In this document: piece by piece, positions 34,657 to 42,369 of the stretch
How the letters are laid out: each line of letters starts with the position of its first letter
Position numbering within the stretch: position 1 is the stretch's first letter
Assembly: GCF_004402535.1 (NCBI RefSeq)
Contig: NZ_SOEY01000008.1
Span: 306,732 to 368,356 of the forward strand
Source of the DNA: Cryobacterium glaciale
GTDB lineage: Bacteria > Actinomycetota > Actinomycetes > Actinomycetales > Microbacteriaceae
Direction of reading: 5' to 3'
DNA: 61,625 nucleotides
Notes under the pieces: model-generated
The model's database searches: none
Seen by the model: the letters and a program-made list of their open reading frames with translations, nothing else
What the model was told of the DNA's origin: nothing
Position numbers and translations under genes: made by a program

Positions 34657-34711
34657 AGCCTCGCAGCCTCGCAGCCTCGCAGTCTCGCAGTCTCGCAGCC
34701 TCGCAGCCTCG
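34657..34711. repeat. Tandem 8-bp repeat, about seven copies of AGYCTCGC
   Basis: Seven near-perfect units of AGCCTCGC/AGTCTCGC run from 34657 to 34711; units four and five carry T in place of C. The unit is not a multiple of three, so it is unlikely to be coding. It lies between the doubtful ORF and the TIR gene end and could vary in copy number by slippage. Confidence 0.85.
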
Positions 34712-34762
34712 AACTCGTCGCCGTCGAGATGGCCATCTTCAGTTCTGAAAAAAAGTGGGTCC

Positions 34763-36355
34763 CTAGTCGAGAGGGGTCGATTCAGGGCTTGTCGTGTCCA
34801 CGTTCAGCGGTGCAAGAGTGTGAATCTTCTCCGCAGCGAGGTCAGCAATGTCTTCGATCGATCGGTCGTGAATGGATAAGTGGCCTATCGTCGATGGAAG
34901 CCCGACGATCTGAGGACGGTTTGCCCCGACAATCAATGGCAAGAGGTAGTCGCCCGTTCGCTTCTTAGCTGCTTCCCTACCGACCTCTAGCTCGAAAGTT
35001 GGCCAATCTTTCTCTGGATATTCGTCAGAGAGGCACACGATCATAAACAACGCCTCTTCGCTATATACGCGGGCTAGCTCCTTGCGAAGATCTTTTCCCC
35101 ACAAAGCCGCCTGCTGGTCAAAGTCGTAGAAAACTTCAAGCCCGCGGCTTTTGAGCGCTTCAAAAAGCTCGCTAACAATTGGGCGATCGGCCCCAGCAAA
35201 CGAGACCGCCACATCATACTCATAACCCACGCGGCGCAGGTTGACCTGAGCTCGAACACGTGAGAAGTCCAAGTTGTCGAGATAGAAGCGGAACACTGGG
35301 TCATCGATTGTGAGGGTGTCGTTCTCGTAGATGAGAATGTCCGAGAGACCGTGTTCCTCGATTACCTTTGGTAAATTACTGACGGCTCGGTAAAAACTAT
35401 TCCTTTGACGCGATTTCTGTCGGGCATCTTCACTCCCCACGATCTTGTGATACAACTCGTCGCGGGACACCTGCTGTTTTCCAACGCTGCGAGCAATCTG
35501 CTCAACCATTCTGTAATACGTGTCGTGGACTGACCTCGCTTGTCGACGTCCCCGAGCCAGGTTTACAATCTTATTCAGGTAGCGCCCATCGTACTGACGA
35601 ACGACGGACTCCCGAATTACCGGAAGCTCAATTGCAACGTCGGTTACAGCCGGCTGGCTGCCCAAAACATCTGCTTCAACACATGCAACTCTGCAGATGG
35701 CTTGAAAAATTGAGGGGGAGCCTTGTGCAGCCGAAATTGCGGTATCTCGGCTTATGGCATCAACGCTAACGTTCAGAGCCGACTCGCCGAGCGCGAGCAC
35801 CTGCTCCAGGAAGGATCTACCCTGTGGGCCCAGCTTCCATTGGTCATTTCGAATCGCAAGCTCGGGGTCCTTGCCGAGGATATCTTCGCCCGTCTTCGCA
35901 ATACCAATCATGAAGAATCGGATACCTCGCTCGTGCCACAGCTTTAGGTTCATAGCTAGGTCAGATCTCGCCGCTGCTGACAAGTGGTGAACGTCGTCGA
36001 TGACAATCAACTCATACAATTTGAGCCATTCCTCAAGCGCATCCGCTGAAGACTCGGTCTCAAACTCCGTGGCAAGCACGTCGAAAATGCTGCTGTACTG
36101 CGAGTAGGTGCGACCGCTGAACATGTGCACGCGGGTTTTGTCGAATCCCAGCTCGTTCAGTAATCGAGTCGCAACCGTCGATTTGCCGCTCCCGGATGGG
36201 CCCACGAGAGTGACGTGTTTTCCCCTTGTCAGCAGCGAGCCTTTCAACTGCTTCGCTTCCTTCGGTGGTACGTAAGTAACAGCGGGAAGCCCTGCCTCAT
36301 TGAAGACCTCATCGAGCCTATAGAGCGCTGGTACGTTTGCGATGGTGATGGTCAT
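34763..36355 (-). CDS. STAND-like P-loop ATPase with C-terminal TIR domain (probable anti-phage NADase)
   Basis: About 530 residues. Walker A GPSGSGKST at 52-60, Walker B ELIVIDDVHHL near 115-125, sensor-like RFFMIGIAKTG near 146-156; a winged-helix-like region ends in DDPVFRFYLDNL near 352-363, as in archaeal-type STAND ATPases. Residues about 378-515 form a TIR domain: YEYDVAVSFAGADRP, then LEVFYDFD, then DWPTFELEVG with the putative catalytic Glu at 455. TIR domains of this kind cleave NAD when an infection signal is sensed. ATG 36355 has GGGGGA five bases upstream, so the longer frame to 36424 is rejected. Codon use is visibly less GC-rich than in neighbours. Single-gene effector; no partner identified. 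Confidence 0.85.
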   Translation of the reverse strand: MTITIANVPALYRLDEVFNEAGLPAVTYVPPKEAKQLKGSLLTRGKHVTLVGPSGSGKSTVATRLLNELGFDKTRVHMFSGRTYSQYSSIFDVLATEFETESSADALEEWLKLYELIVIDDVHHLSAAARSDLAMNLKLWHERGIRFFMIGIAKTGEDILGKDPELAIRNDQWKLGPQGRSFLEQVLALGESALNVSVDAISRDTAISAAQGSPSIFQAICRVACVEADVLGSQPAVTDVAIELPVIRESVVRQYDGRYLNKIVNLARGRRQARSVHDTYYRMVEQIARSVGKQQVSRDELYHKIVGSEDARQKSRQRNSFYRAVSNLPKVIEEHGLSDILIYENDTLTIDDPVFRFYLDNLDFSRVRAQVNLRRVGYEYDVAVSFAGADRPIVSELFEALKSRGLEVFYDFDQQAALWGKDLRKELARVYSEEALFMIVCLSDEYPEKDWPTFELEVGREAAKKRTGDYLLPLIVGANRPQIVGLPSTIGHLSIHDRSIEDIADLAAEKIHTLAPLNVDTTSPESTPLD

Positions 36356-36981
36356 GAAATCCCCCAAGATATTCAGGTCTGCTAGGAAAACACGATACCG
36401 GGTCTGGAATCTGCCTTTCACCATGCTCTGACGAGTCGACGATCGATTTCCTCTGGGCAGCGGCAGCGCCGTCCGGTCAAAAATTGTTGAGAAGTTTTGA
36501 ATTGCTGACGCGTCACAATGAGGGTGCGTTTTTCAAAACCATTGTTTCGAGGGATTGGAGCAAGGTTCGGCCTACGGATGCGAACTCTCGTAAGTTCATC
36601 AGCGCAGTTTGTCTTATGGGTCAGAATCCTCGATTGGGTTCGAACTGTGGACGGAAGACCACTCGAAATCATGAGGGCGTCCTGACCCAGGCTAATAACG
36701 TCTGGACTCTGTGTCTCGGCCTTCGCTGGGTGCGCCGGCTCGTCGACCAAGCCCGGTCGATCGTGAACTCCGTATTGTTCAATGCTTCACGGTCACGAAA
36801 CGGGTGGCCGACCCCGCGCCGATAGATCTGGGGACAGCGCAGAGGACTCGTAGCGTCAGCACCATACCGGCGTGGACACCACACAGATCAGGCGCCGAAG
36901 TTCGCACACCTGAGATGGAAGGAGTGACGTTCAGTACTTTGATGTGCAAACTGGACGTACCAATTGTCGCAGAGGTGGCAG
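36356..36981. other. 626-bp region upstream of the TIR gene, no gene recognised
   Basis: Frames of 94-113 codons exist on both strands but none shows a ribosome site plus recognisable sequence. The stretch nearest the TIR gene is AT-richer and must contain its promoter. A GGTTCGAA word near 36636 resembles a tRNA T-loop but no cloverleaf could be built. Probably the right border of an acquired segment next to purC. Confidence 0.4.
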
Positions 36982-37938
36982 CTAGGCGCTGGTGAGGCGC
37001 TCGAGCAGTTCGCGGTAACGGGCCGCGGTCTGCTGCACGATCTCAGTCGGCAGCTCGGGCGGCGTGCCGGTGCCGTCCCAGTTCGCCGCGAGCCAGTTGC
37101 GCACGATTTGCTTGTCGAAGCTCGCCATGCGGGTCTCCGGGGTGGTGCCGGTGCGCCAGGCTTCGGCGTCCCAGTAACGGCTGGAGTCGCTCGTGAGCAC
37201 CTCGTCGGCGAGCACGGTCACGCCGGTGTGTCGGTCGGCGCCGAACTCGAACTTGGTGTCGGCGAGGATGACGCCGGCCCGCTCGGCGATCGCGCTAGCG
37301 GCCTGGAATAGAGCGAGGGAGAGGGTGCGCAGCTCGACGGCGATGGTCGGTCCGACGAGTTCGACCGTGCGCTCGAACGAGATGTTCTCGTCGTGCTGGC
37401 CCATCGGGGCCTTCCACGCGGGGGTGTAGATGGGTTCGGGCAGACGGTCGCCGTTCTGCAGCCCGGCCGGCAGTTTTATGCCACACACCGATGACGATTC
37501 GAGGTATTCCTTCCAACCGCTGCCGGTGAGGTAGCCGCGCACGACGCACTCGATCGGGTACATGTCGAGGGTGCGGCAGAGCATGGCCCGGCCGGCGACG
37601 GCGCCAGGAATCAGCTCGCGCACGATGCCGCCGACCTGTTCGTGGTCGGGGACGAGGTGGTTGGGAACGTCGGTCAGGCGGTCGAACCACCACAGGCTCA
37701 GCGTGGTGAGCAGCTCGCCCTTGCCCGGGATGCCGGGCTCGAGCACGTGGTCGAACGCGCTGACCCGGTCGCTCGCGACCACGAGAACCCGGGAGGCGGC
37801 CTGGAGGGAGGGAGCGGCATCCGTTTGTTCAACAGGGTTTGATTCCACGTAGAGGTCGCGCACCTTACCCGAGTAGACGGGCGTCCACCCGTCAAGTTCG
37901 GCGGCGGAGGCGGGGGTCTCGTGCTCAGATTGGCTCAC
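36982..37938 (-). CDS. purC: Phosphoribosylaminoimidazole-succinocarboxamide synthase
   Basis: About 318 residues. YSGKVRDLY near 21-29 is the SAICAR synthetase nucleotide loop; also SDRVSAFDHVLEPGIPGKG near 58-76, ECVVRGYLTGSGWKEY near 128-143, LADTKFEFG near 215 and LTSDSSRYW near 240. It joins aspartate to CAIR in purine synthesis. GTG 37938 is adopted because homologues begin shortly before the GWTPVYSGK segment; GTG 37962 and ATG 37956 are alternatives. Confidence 0.95.
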   Translation of the reverse strand: MSQSEHETPASAAELDGWTPVYSGKVRDLYVESNPVEQTDAAPSLQAASRVLVVASDRVSAFDHVLEPGIPGKGELLTTLSLWWFDRLTDVPNHLVPDHEQVGGIVRELIPGAVAGRAMLCRTLDMYPIECVVRGYLTGSGWKEYLESSSVCGIKLPAGLQNGDRLPEPIYTPAWKAPMGQHDENISFERTVELVGPTIAVELRTLSLALFQAASAIAERAGVILADTKFEFGADRHTGVTVLADEVLTSDSSRYWDAEAWRTGTTPETRMASFDKQIVRNWLAANWDGTGTPPELPTEIVQQTAARYRELLERLTSA

Positions 37939-38011
37939 CCTTGTATTGTCCCGCATCCGCACCGCGCATGACTAACAGGCCCGAGTGACATCGGCGAGCG
38001 GATGCTGCGGC

Positions 38012-39277
38012 TCAGGCGACCCTGGCGGCGATGTCGCTGCGAAAGTGGGCGCCGGCCAGGGACACCTGCCCGAGGGCCTCGTAGGCGCGGGCCCGAGCCT
38101 CGGGGAAGGAGTCGCCGACGGCGACGACGCTGAGCACCCGGCCGCCGGTTGAGACGAGCGTGCCGCCGTCGACCCGGGTCGCGGCGTGGGCGATCGTGAC
38201 GCCATCCACGGTGAGGGCAGCGTCGAGCCCGGTGATCTCGCGGCCCACGAGCGGGTCTTGCGGGTAATTCTCGCTCGCCAGCACAACGGTGACCGCCACG
38301 TCGGCGGAGAAGACCGGGCGGGGCAGCCGGCCGAGCGCACCGGTCGCGGCGGCGAACAGCAGCCCGGACAGCGGCGTGACCAAACGCGGCAGCACGACCT
38401 GCGTCTCTGGATCTCCGAAACGCGCGTTGAATTCGATGACGCGAATGCCGGCATCCGTCAGGATGAGCCCGCAGTAGAGCAGGCCGACGAACGGTGTGCC
38501 CTCCGCGGCGAGCTGGCGCACGGTCGGCAGGGCGACGGTTTCGATGATCTCGTCGACGAACGCGTTCTCGCTGCCGAACTGGGCGTCCAGCCAGGGCAGC
38601 GGTGAGTAGGCGCCCATGCCGCCGGTGTTGGGGCCGGCGTCATTGTCGAGGGCCCGTTTGTAGTCCTGGGCGGGCGAGAGCGGCAGCACGTGCTCGCCGT
38701 CGCTGAGCAGAAAGAGCGAGATCTCCTGGCCGTCGAGGAATTCTTCGATCAACACGCTGCCGTGTTCGAGCCAGAAGGTCGCGTGTTCGAGGGCGGCAAC
38801 GCGGTCCGCGGTGACCAGCACGCCTTTGCCGGCCGCGAGGCCGTCGGCCTTGACCACGTAGGGGGCGCCGAACTCGTCGAGGGCGGTTTCAGCCTCGGCG
38901 AGGGTGCCGGCGCGCACAGCGCGGCCGGTGGGAACGCCGGCCTCATCCATGATGCGTTTGGCGAAGGTTTTGCTGCCCTCGAGCGCGGCGGCGGCCCGGT
39001 CGGGTCCGAACACGGCGACGCCGCGGGCGCGCAGGGCGTCGGCGACGCCGGCCACGAGCGGGGCCTCTGGCCCGATCACGACGAGTTCGACGCCGTGCAG
39101 CAGCGCGTAGTCGGTCACGGTGACCGGGTCGTTCGGGTCGAGCGCCACGACCGGCACCTCGGCGGCGATGCCGGCGTTGCCGGGGGCGCACGTAACGCTT
39201 GGCCGCGGCTCCTCACGAAGCAGCGCGGTGATGATGGCGTGCTCGCGGGCACCGGAACCAAGGACCAGAATTTTCAC
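38012..39277 (-). CDS. purD: Phosphoribosylamine-glycine ligase
   Basis: A 421-residue GAR synthetase with ATP-grasp core: [13 protein letters not shown] at the N-terminus, GPEAPLVAG near 70-78, [15 protein letters not shown] near 141-155, [25 protein letters not shown] near 208-232 (given in parts: AQDYKRA and [10 protein letters not shown]) and [14 protein letters not shown] near 284-297. Same strand as purC, 73 bp upstream of it, so possibly co-transcribed. Confidence 0.96.
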   Translation of the reverse strand: MKILVLGSGAREHAIITALLREEPRPSVTCAPGNAGIAAEVPVVALDPNDPVTVTDYALLHGVELVVIGPEAPLVAGVADALRARGVAVFGPDRAAAALEGSKTFAKRIMDEAGVPTGRAVRAGTLAEAETALDEFGAPYVVKADGLAAGKGVLVTADRVAALEHATFWLEHGSVLIEEFLDGQEISLFLLSDGEHVLPLSPAQDYKRALDNDAGPNTGGMGAYSPLPWLDAQFGSENAFVDEIIETVALPTVRQLAAEGTPFVGLLYCGLILTDAGIRVIEFNARFGDPETQVVLPRLVTPLSGLLFAAATGALGRLPRPVFSADVAVTVVLASENYPQDPLVGREITGLDAALTVDGVTIAHAATRVDGGTLVSTGGRVLSVVAVGDSFPEARARAYEALGQVSLAGAHFRSDIAARVA

Positions 39278-39329
39278 CGTTTCAGGCTACCCGATGCCTC
39301 GGGCCCGGCCGATCCGGCAGACTGGACGC

Positions 39330-39698
39330 ATGGCACGAGCGCGCATCGACGACGGAGCCGGGCGGGTTGCCGTGCGGGCGGCGCTCGCCGGCGGCACCAG
39401 CGCGAGCCGGGACATCCGGGCCCAGGCGGTGCGCTACACCCTGCAATTGCTCGCCGAGCAGGCCGAGGGCAACACCCTCGAGGTGCGCGTGCCGCCGTTC
39501 GGTGCCGTGCAGTGCGTGGCCGGCCCGCGCCACACCCGCGGCACCCCGCCGAACGTCGTCGAAACGGATGCCGCCACCTGGCTCGCCCTAGCGACCGGTG
39601 CCCTGCCGTGGGCGGACGGCCTGGCGAGCGGCGCCATCCACGCCTCCGGCGCCCGCGCCGACCTCACCGGGCATGTGCCGGTGCTGCCCCTGCACTAG
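39330..39698 (+). CDS. Sterol-carrier-family protein
   Basis: A 122-residue small actinobacterial sterol-carrier-like protein: IRAQAVRYTLQLLAEQAEG near 30-48, EVRVPPFGAVQCVAGPRHTRGTPPN near 52-76 (key: VPPFGAVQ, HTRGTPPN), and TDAATWLALATG near 80-92. Divergent from purD, a placement frequently seen in actinobacteria. CAGACT lies seven bases before the ATG, so a leaderless mRNA is likely. Longer in-frame extension rejected. Ligand unknown. Confidence 0.82.
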   Translation: MARARIDDGAGRVAVRAALAGGTSASRDIRAQAVRYTLQLLAEQAEGNTLEVRVPPFGAVQCVAGPRHTRGTPPNVVETDAATWLALATGALPWADGLASGAIHASGARADLTGHVPVLPLH

Positions 39699-39907
39699 CT
39701 GTACCGAACGGCGGAGATTCCGGTCGAATTCTGTCGAATCTGGTTGGAAACGCCCGTTGCGTTCGTTACCTCCGCAAATTTGAATCGCATCCCGAGTGGC
39801 GCGGGTGTTCTGTCCAGACCACACCTCAGCGCGCCCAAAACAGCCCAGCACCAATGTCCGACGAGCTCCAAGAGAGAGCACCGATTCGGTTGACATTTGT
39901 CATAGCA

Positions 39908-39955
39908 GCTTCGCCGTCGAAGGCCACCGCGGGACCTTCCGAGCCCAGCGTGACG
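39908..39955 (-). pseudogene. 48-bp relic of a ribokinase (rbsK) reading frame
   Basis: This stretch matches 41178-41225 inside rbsK at 41 of 48 bases without gaps. Translated on the minus strand it still reads VTLGSEGPAVAFDGEA, against VTLGSEGSVVAFDGEA in rbsK. It lies at the far side of the two-gene membrane-protein block, about 1.2 kb from its counterpart, and probably marks an old duplication or replacement event. Confidence 0.6.
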
Positions 39956-39960
39956 CGCAA

Positions 39961-40290
39961 CTACGTTCGGGACTTTTGTATTTCCCCGCGACGCTTTTTG
40001 AGGAAGACGGCGCAGGAGGCGAAAAAGATAGCCGCCAAGAAATTGTACGGTGCCCATGTCGTACGGTCTAGAAAAACAGGAAATATTGGATTCCACAGTG
40101 CTGCAATGGGCGCTAGCCCCCACAACCAGACCGTGAAGTTATTCCGAATCGCAATGAAACCGAGACTGAGGCTGAGAACGGTTAGTGCGACTCTGAGGAA
40201 TATATAGAAGCCACCAGGCATGTCCGTCAGGGCGATCAAAGACAAGATCGCTCCTGTGGCGCCGAGTAAGACGCTAGGGCGTACGGACAC
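39961..40290 (-). CDS. Small integral membrane protein, unknown function
   Basis: About 109 residues with three to four hydrophobic helices: SVLLGATGAILSLIAL, FLRVALTVLSLSLGFIAI, WLWGLAPIAALWNPIFPVFL and FLAAIFFASCAVFL; the C-terminus is basic (KKRRGEIQKSRT). GTG 40290 shares one base with the stop of the previous membrane gene (TAGTG), so the pair is coupled and the longer frame to 40437 is not used. Composition is lower in GC than in flanking pur and rbsK genes. No family recognised with confidence. Confidence 0.65.
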   Translation of the reverse strand: MSVRPSVLLGATGAILSLIALTDMPGGFYIFLRVALTVLSLSLGFIAIRNNFTVWLWGLAPIAALWNPIFPVFLDRTTWAPYNFLAAIFFASCAVFLKKRRGEIQKSRT

Positions 40291-40841
40291 TAGGTCCTTC
40301 TTGAAAACAAAAGGGAAGCCAGAACCAGAAGGCCACCAAGCACCCAGATGAAGAGCTGCGATACAAGAGCTGTGAGGACGGGCGTCACGACCAACAGAAA
40401 CAACAGTCCGAGCCCGATGCCACCGGATGTGGTCCAATCAACGAACGGGATTGGCAGCGTGCCGCCGAAGAAGGCTATCCAGGTACACCAGAGTCCCCAC
40501 AGACCCACACCTATCCCGACGAGAGTACCTAGGATCTGGACAATCGCCGTCAACCACTCCGGAGACTCTATTTCAGCGCCGGCGCCCTTCTTTGGGGAGG
40601 CGTCGGACCAAGGTGGGGCCGTGAAGACTTCCGCGGTCGGCGGTGTAGGCGTCATATTCTCGGTTGGTGCCGCGTATGGTGAAAGTCGATCAGATTGCCA
40701 CCTCGCGAAATATTCACGGACGAGTGGCTCGTCGCGGATGATTGCCTGTGCTTCTACATTCGAGATCGTGAAACCCAGGTTACGCCTCGCGACACGGTTG
40801 CCCATGGCGTTTCTGAACTGGTCGAACGTCGTGTCACTCAT
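40290..40841 (-). CDS. Membrane protein with soluble N-terminal domain, unknown function
   Basis: About 183 residues. Residues 1-60 are soluble and helical (TFDQFRNAMGNRVARR, EAQAIIRDEPLVREYFARW); 60-95 is a Pro-rich linker (MTPTPPTAEVFTAPPW); then three hydrophobic helices (LTAIVQILGTLVGIGVGLWGLW, GLGLLFLLVVTPVLTALV, FIWVLGGLLVLASLLF). First of two coupled genes between the sterol-carrier and rbsK genes. ATG 40841 is chosen over the upstream start at 40919 because homogeneous coding character begins there; no strong ribosome site decides it. Confidence 0.6.
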   Translation of the reverse strand: MSDTTFDQFRNAMGNRVARRNLGFTISNVEAQAIIRDEPLVREYFARWQSDRLSPYAAPTENMTPTPPTAEVFTAPPWSDASPKKGAGAEIESPEWLTAIVQILGTLVGIGVGLWGLWCTWIAFFGGTLPIPFVDWTTSGGIGLGLLFLLVVTPVLTALVSQLFIWVLGGLLVLASLLFSRRT

Positions 40842-40936
40842 GATGCAGTTCACTATCACCCTCGTGACGACATGCCGCAAGGCATTGTGTCGATTCCGCG
40901 CGTAATGACCCAGCGTCAAGATCCGAGTAATGAAGG

Positions 40937-41854
40937 CTACGCGAGGATTGCGTCGACCTCGCCTCGGGTGGGCATCGAGGTGGTGGCCCCGGCGCGCGTC
41001 ACCGCGATCGAGGACGCGACCGTGGCGTAGCGCACGGCCTCGATCATCTGATCGGGCGTGACAGCGGTGCCGCGCACGTAACCAACCGCCAGGCGCGTCA
41101 CGAGCGCCCCGACGAAGGTGTCGCCCGCCGCGGTCGTGTCAACGGCCGTCACCGGGCGGGCCGGTGCGAGGCCGAGTGCTTCGCCGTCGAAGGCCACGAC
41201 CGACCCCTCCGAGCCCAGCGTCACGATCGCCCAGCGGCCCCCGGCACTGAGCACCTCGGCCGCCCGCACCGGTTCGCTCTCCCCGGTTAGTTCGGCGGCT
41301 TCACCCCGGTTCGGCACGACGAGGTCGACCGAGGCCAGGAAACCGGGCGGCAGCGGCACCACCGGCGCCGGGGTCAGCACGGTGAACACCCCGGCCGCGC
41401 GGGCGAGCGCGATCCCCTCGGCCAGTACCCGGGTCGGCAGCTCGCACTGCATCACGAGAAAGGCCGAATCGGCAACGACCGCGCGCTGCTCCACGCTCAG
41501 GGTCGTGACCGTGGCATTGGCGCCCGACACCACGACGATGGAATTCTCACCGCTGTCCACGACGGAGATGTGGGCGGTGCCGGTGGGGGCATCCGCTGTG
41601 GCGAGTTCGGTAGAACGGATGCCCGCGCTCACCAGCAGCGCACGCAGCTCAGTTCCGTAGGCGTCTGCGCCTACCGCTCCGAGAAAGGTGACGTCCGCGC
41701 CGAGTCGGGCTGCGGCGACCGCCTGATTGAGCCCCTTGCCGCCCGGGACGGTACTGAAACCGGCCCCGAAGATCGTCTCTCCGGGCCGGGGGAGGCGCGC
41801 CTGGCGTACGACGAGATCCATGTTGGCGCTTCCGAGTACCGCAATCGTGTTCAT
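40937..41854 (-). CDS. rbsK: Ribokinase (PfkB family)
   Basis: About 305 residues: N-terminal IAVLGSANMDLVV, substrate loop GGKGLNQAVAAARLGA near 40-55, VTLGSEGSV near 217 and the anion-hole/catalytic motif DTTAAGDTFVGAL near 243-255 with Asp base. It phosphorylates ribose at O5. ATG 41854; the open frame to 41983 is upstream read-through. A 48-bp echo of this gene occurs at 39908-39955. No ribose transporter adjoins it. Confidence 0.9.
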   Translation of the reverse strand: MNTIAVLGSANMDLVVRQARLPRPGETIFGAGFSTVPGGKGLNQAVAAARLGADVTFLGAVGADAYGTELRALLVSAGIRSTELATADAPTGTAHISVVDSGENSIVVVSGANATVTTLSVEQRAVVADSAFLVMQCELPTRVLAEGIALARAAGVFTVLTPAPVVPLPPGFLASVDLVVPNRGEAAELTGESEPVRAAEVLSAGGRWAIVTLGSEGSVVAFDGEALGLAPARPVTAVDTTAAGDTFVGALVTRLAVGYVRGTAVTPDQMIEAVRYATVASSIAVTRAGATTSMPTRGEVDAILA

Positions 41855-41892
41855 AGAGCCAGTCTCGCATCCGCCCGTGGGACAATGGGCGG

Positions 41893-42357
41893 GTGAGTTC
41901 TTCTGAGCAGCCCCAGGCTGAGCAACCCCAAGACCCGTCGGCCGACAACGCGACCGCCAGTGAGACCGTCCTGGCTGAGACAACCGTGACGGTGCATCGG
42001 GCGCCGCGGTACCGCAACTTCATGCTGCTCGGCGCCATTGTCGGCGTGCTGCTCGCCCTCATCCTCACGCTTTCATTCCCCGAGAATGACGAGTACGACC
42101 GGGTGCAGATTTTCGGCTTCCTGCTGCTCGGCGGTCTCGCCGTCGGCACGACCCTCGGCGCGGTCGTGGCCCTCGCGATCGACCGCGTCATTGGTCGATC
42201 GCACGTGTCGGTCGTCGCCGATAGACTGGGGGCGAACGAACTCAGTACCAACGAGCACGGTGCCAACGAACACGGCACCAATGCCAACGAGTTGCGTACC
42301 GCTGAGCCTGGCTCCGGCACCCCCAACGATGACTTTCAAGCGTTCAACGAGAAGTAA
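41893..42357 (+). CDS. Two-helix membrane protein upstream of purF, unknown function
   Basis: A 154-residue protein: acidic, Ser/Gln-rich N-terminus (1-35), two membrane helices (about 44-62, FMLLGAIVGVLLALILTL, and 76-98, FGFLLLGGLAVGTTLGAVV), and a hydrophilic C-terminus with imperfect Asn-Glu-His-Gly repeats (about 117-135). GTG start at 41893. It ends 12 bases before purF, so it is probably co-transcribed; no function is known to me. Confidence 0.7.
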   Translation: MSSSEQPQAEQPQDPSADNATASETVLAETTVTVHRAPRYRNFMLLGAIVGVLLALILTLSFPENDEYDRVQIFGFLLLGGLAVGTTLGAVVALAIDRVIGRSHVSVVADRLGANELSTNEHGANEHGTNANELRTAEPGSGTPNDDFQAFNEK

Positions 42358-42369
42358 AGAGGCTGCGGC

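Larger units (their letters stand above)
34300..34762. other. 463-bp gap at the left border of the TIR-ATPase segment
   Basis: No convincing gene. It holds a doubtful 65-codon frame and an eight-base tandem array (both listed separately). GC drops toward the right, where the foreign-looking TIR gene begins, so this is probably an insertion boundary. Confidence 0.4.

Noticed and set aside
36600..36700. GGTTCGAA word suggesting a tRNA or an att site at the TIR segment border
   Set aside because: No acceptor, D or anticodon arm could be folded around it on either strand, and no flanking direct repeat was found.
39695..40123. A 142-codon minus-strand frame over the rbsK relic
   Set aside because: Overlaps the membrane gene at 39961-40290 in another frame and shows only the short rbsK-like stretch; no start signal.
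38690..40207. A 505-codon plus-strand frame
   Set aside because: Runs antisense through purD and then through the sterol-carrier gene and rbsK relic in other frames; composition is that of a shadow.
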